Positions 50,501-50,840 of a stretch of 50,840 bases of DNA are shown here, in pieces. The stretch's first letter is position 1. The number at the start of each line of letters is the position of its first letter. The notes under the pieces were generated by a model. It was not told where the DNA came from and made no database searches. It saw only the letters and a program-made list of their open reading frames with translations. The position numbers and the translations under genes were made by a program. The DNA lies in NCBI GenBank assembly GCA_902826865.1, contig CADEGN010000013.1, positions 1 to 50,840 of the forward strand. Direction: 5' to 3'. This stretch comes from an uncultured Myxococcales bacterium (GTDB lineage: Bacteria; Myxococcota_A; Polyangia; Nannocystales; Nannocystaceae).

Positions 50501-50623
50501 GATGTAGAAGTGCTCGGTCTCAAGCGTGCGCCAGCGCAGATCGGGGTTGCCGGCCTGCGCAGCGCCTACCCATCCTAGCCACACCAGCCAACAGGTCACC
50601 AGCCAAAGGGCCGGCCTGGGCAC
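47573..50623 (-). CDS. Metalloprotease/beta-propeller/outer-membrane barrel fusion
   Basis: A GTG start at 50623 gives 1016 residues. A signal peptide (LWLVTCWLVWLGWVGAAQA) is followed by a zincin-like domain with the HExxH motif in LITHELTHVVHLD (His126, Glu127, His130) and a downstream RWIVEGVATMEES whose Glu169 is a likely third ligand. Residues about 340-650 are a TolB-type propeller with repeated WSPDGRYILFSSD, FSPDGRTVVFSG and VSPDGRTVAFRR units. The last 350 residues read as a beta barrel of the Omp85/BamA type (LSYSNESDGSNRFSYGA, LLRGYPGPNNPEGRGLIAG, final Phe). A secreted protease delivered by its own barrel, or a barrel whose soluble part is membrane-attached, fits. Substrate unknown. 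Confidence 0.9.
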   Translation of the reverse strand: MPRPALWLVTCWLVWLGWVGAAQAGNPDLRWRTLETEHFYIHYYATEEEAAERVAMVAEKAYEELTLGWGHPVFLKIHVTLSDNQDTANGSATAVPFPQIRAFATAPEALSVLDAFDDWLDILITHELTHVVHLDTVHGVSRIANAILGFGVLGKITSPNLLQPRWIVEGVATMEESTHSSQGRRYSAQFDAFMRMAVADGLFQHIDQISSGSRIWAHISNVYLYGLHFMHYISARYGHDKLKELSHVYGGQFIPFGINRAVEKVLGVDFQELYAEFKADTTRRFQAQIRRIRGRGLRQGRRLTYSGETTRYPLWSADDRYIYFYKADGHREEGLKRISAAGGRIREGRGIGRAGVDVDVEHVIDIEDSAEASFIGATDDIVFDMVGVYDYRYRYNDLYRYNGGDPKDAEQLTFGLRATEPHVSPDGRTVAFRRNDVAQSRLAFLDLASGDVQEVAPLGKISQVFTPRFSPDGRTVVFSGWREGGYRDIYVYDVASGTHDRVTADRYMDTSPAWSPDGRYILFSSDRDGVFNIHAYDVRTHELRQVSNVLGGAFEPMVSHDGKQIAYVGYSAYGHDLWVMPFDPQDWLAALSPISPLGVVEDPKTPLPGSKGRPPFLKSRRYMPIKTMFPRTLAPSALDVATTGAGSALGLETGVADVLGHHSLVGNFNYLLPERVPTGGVVYAFRRLFPTFAVSFSRSFARRGSFTRYVYDHLGEGAPSYRVSGYRERQTRVAVDMDLPVLRHPRHSADASFGYSWTRATNLDADKATIDPNAPVTSRPEVGDFASVNMRLSYSNESDGSNRFSYGAEQGRSAAVSVSILERDLGGDFDDLQAAFSYREAFRMPWRGHQSLVLTLRGGAGAGGVGRRGGFCVGDYTYGTDVFRSLLSRVGTGAGGCSLLRGYPGPNNPEGRGLIAGRYFSVASLSYRLPLVDVDRGLGTLPIFFTRVGMIPFVDWGNAWSGPPKLADFLWSAGAAVFFSFRVGYLESITLGLQYAHGFDKALGSNVFRAIVASGF

Positions 50624-50630
50624 TTGCCAC

Positions 50631-50840
50631 TCATTGCGCGGCAACTTCGCCCTCCGCGTCGAGCCATTCGCGGGCGAGCGCCACCAGGCGGTCGGGGCAC
50701 TCCTCGGCGACGGCGTGCCCGCAGCCCTCGACGATGGAGAGCCGCGCGTGTGGCAGCAATGCAGCCGAACGCTCGGCATGCTCGACCGTGACCCATGCGT
50801 CGCGGTCCCCCCAAACGAAAAGGACCGGCTGCGGGATCGC
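50631..50840 (-). CDS. 3' end of an alpha/beta hydrolase gene (partial)
   Basis: The minus strand reads open from the window edge down to a TGA at 50633-50631. The 69 residues are the C-terminal part of an alpha/beta-hydrolase fold: PVLFVWGDRDAWV carries the catalytic Asp of the triad and IVEGCGHAVAEECP the catalytic His, followed by the usual last helix (DRLVALAREWLD). The nucleophile part lies outside the window. The stop is 7 bp before the GTG of the metalloprotease/barrel gene, so the two are probably co-transcribed. Substrate class cannot be judged from this fragment. Confidence 0.88.
   Translation of the reverse strand, partial: AIPQPVLFVWGDRDAWVTVEHAERSAALLPHARLSIVEGCGHAVAEECPDRLVALAREWLDAEGEVAAQ

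Noticed and set aside
1..50840. CRISPR arrays, tRNA or rRNA genes, transposase or phage genes
   Set aside because: No regularly spaced repeats, no T-loop-like GTTCGAATC contexts with cloverleaf pairing, and no DDE transposase or phage structural motifs were seen.

Overview
The window is a high-G+C chromosomal segment from a Myxococcota bacterium, most likely of the Nannocystis/Plesiocystis/Enhygromyxa type. The signs are MYXO-CTERM tails (a GCGC motif, a hydrophobic stretch and a terminal Arg cluster), many lipoproteins with Ser/Thr/Gly-rich linkers after the lipobox, large Ser/Thr kinases fused to TPR or propeller domains, and an atypical envelope proteome. There are no tRNA or rRNA genes, CRISPR arrays, transposases or phage genes. 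This is a chromosomal backbone with a lineage-specific envelope and signalling gene set.

Left part (1-5.3 kb): a truncated exported-protein gene, two lipoproteins, a TrmH/SpoU-type RNA methyltransferase, a lipoprotein with a cytochrome-c motif and a complete set of PHM-type copper ligands, and a small outer-membrane barrel. The copper-protein start codon lies directly behind a perfect 10-bp hairpin that buries its Shine-Dalgarno sequence. A gene-poor 0.5-kb gap holds a decayed FG-GAP remnant.

5.3-14.9 kb: a Cys-rich beta-helix lipoprotein; a very large ORF in which a Zn-phospholipase-C-like protein with an internal MYXO-CTERM tail runs without a stop into a complete lipoprotein; then an endonuclease/exonuclease/phosphatase-family protein and an alkaline-phosphatase-superfamily enzyme 9 bp apart. 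A 167-bp imperfect palindrome separates the latter from a convergent diguanylate cyclase and supplies the TAG stop codon of both genes.

14.9-25.8 kb: an ECF sigma factor overlapping a Ser/Thr kinase-TPR protein; a bifunctional aryl-CoA monooxygenase/old-yellow-enzyme fusion; a membrane-fused spermidine-synthase-like protein; and three secreted or lipid-anchored proteins, one with an atypical CxCH motif.

25.8-38.7 kb: an FHA/winged-helix protein overlapping a WD40-type Ser/Thr kinase; an operon of UbiA prenyltransferase, an unknown protein and plant-type glutathione reductase with 1- and 4-nt overlaps; an operon of two amidohydrolase-like proteins (the second without the metal HxH) and a PLP decarboxylase; and a RidA gene overlapping a C13 (caspase/legumain-fold) lipoprotein peptidase.

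38.7-50.8 kb: an extensin-like putative peptidase, a membrane acyltransferase behind biosynthetic arginine decarboxylase speA, a DUF882/M15-like murein peptidase, a MYXO-CTERM protein, the ABC-F factor EttA, a lipoprotein, a metalloprotease/beta-propeller/outer-membrane-barrel fusion, and the 3' end of an alpha/beta hydrolase gene running off the right edge.

Functions were assigned by reading motifs only. Family names are inference from motif content and length, not from a database search.
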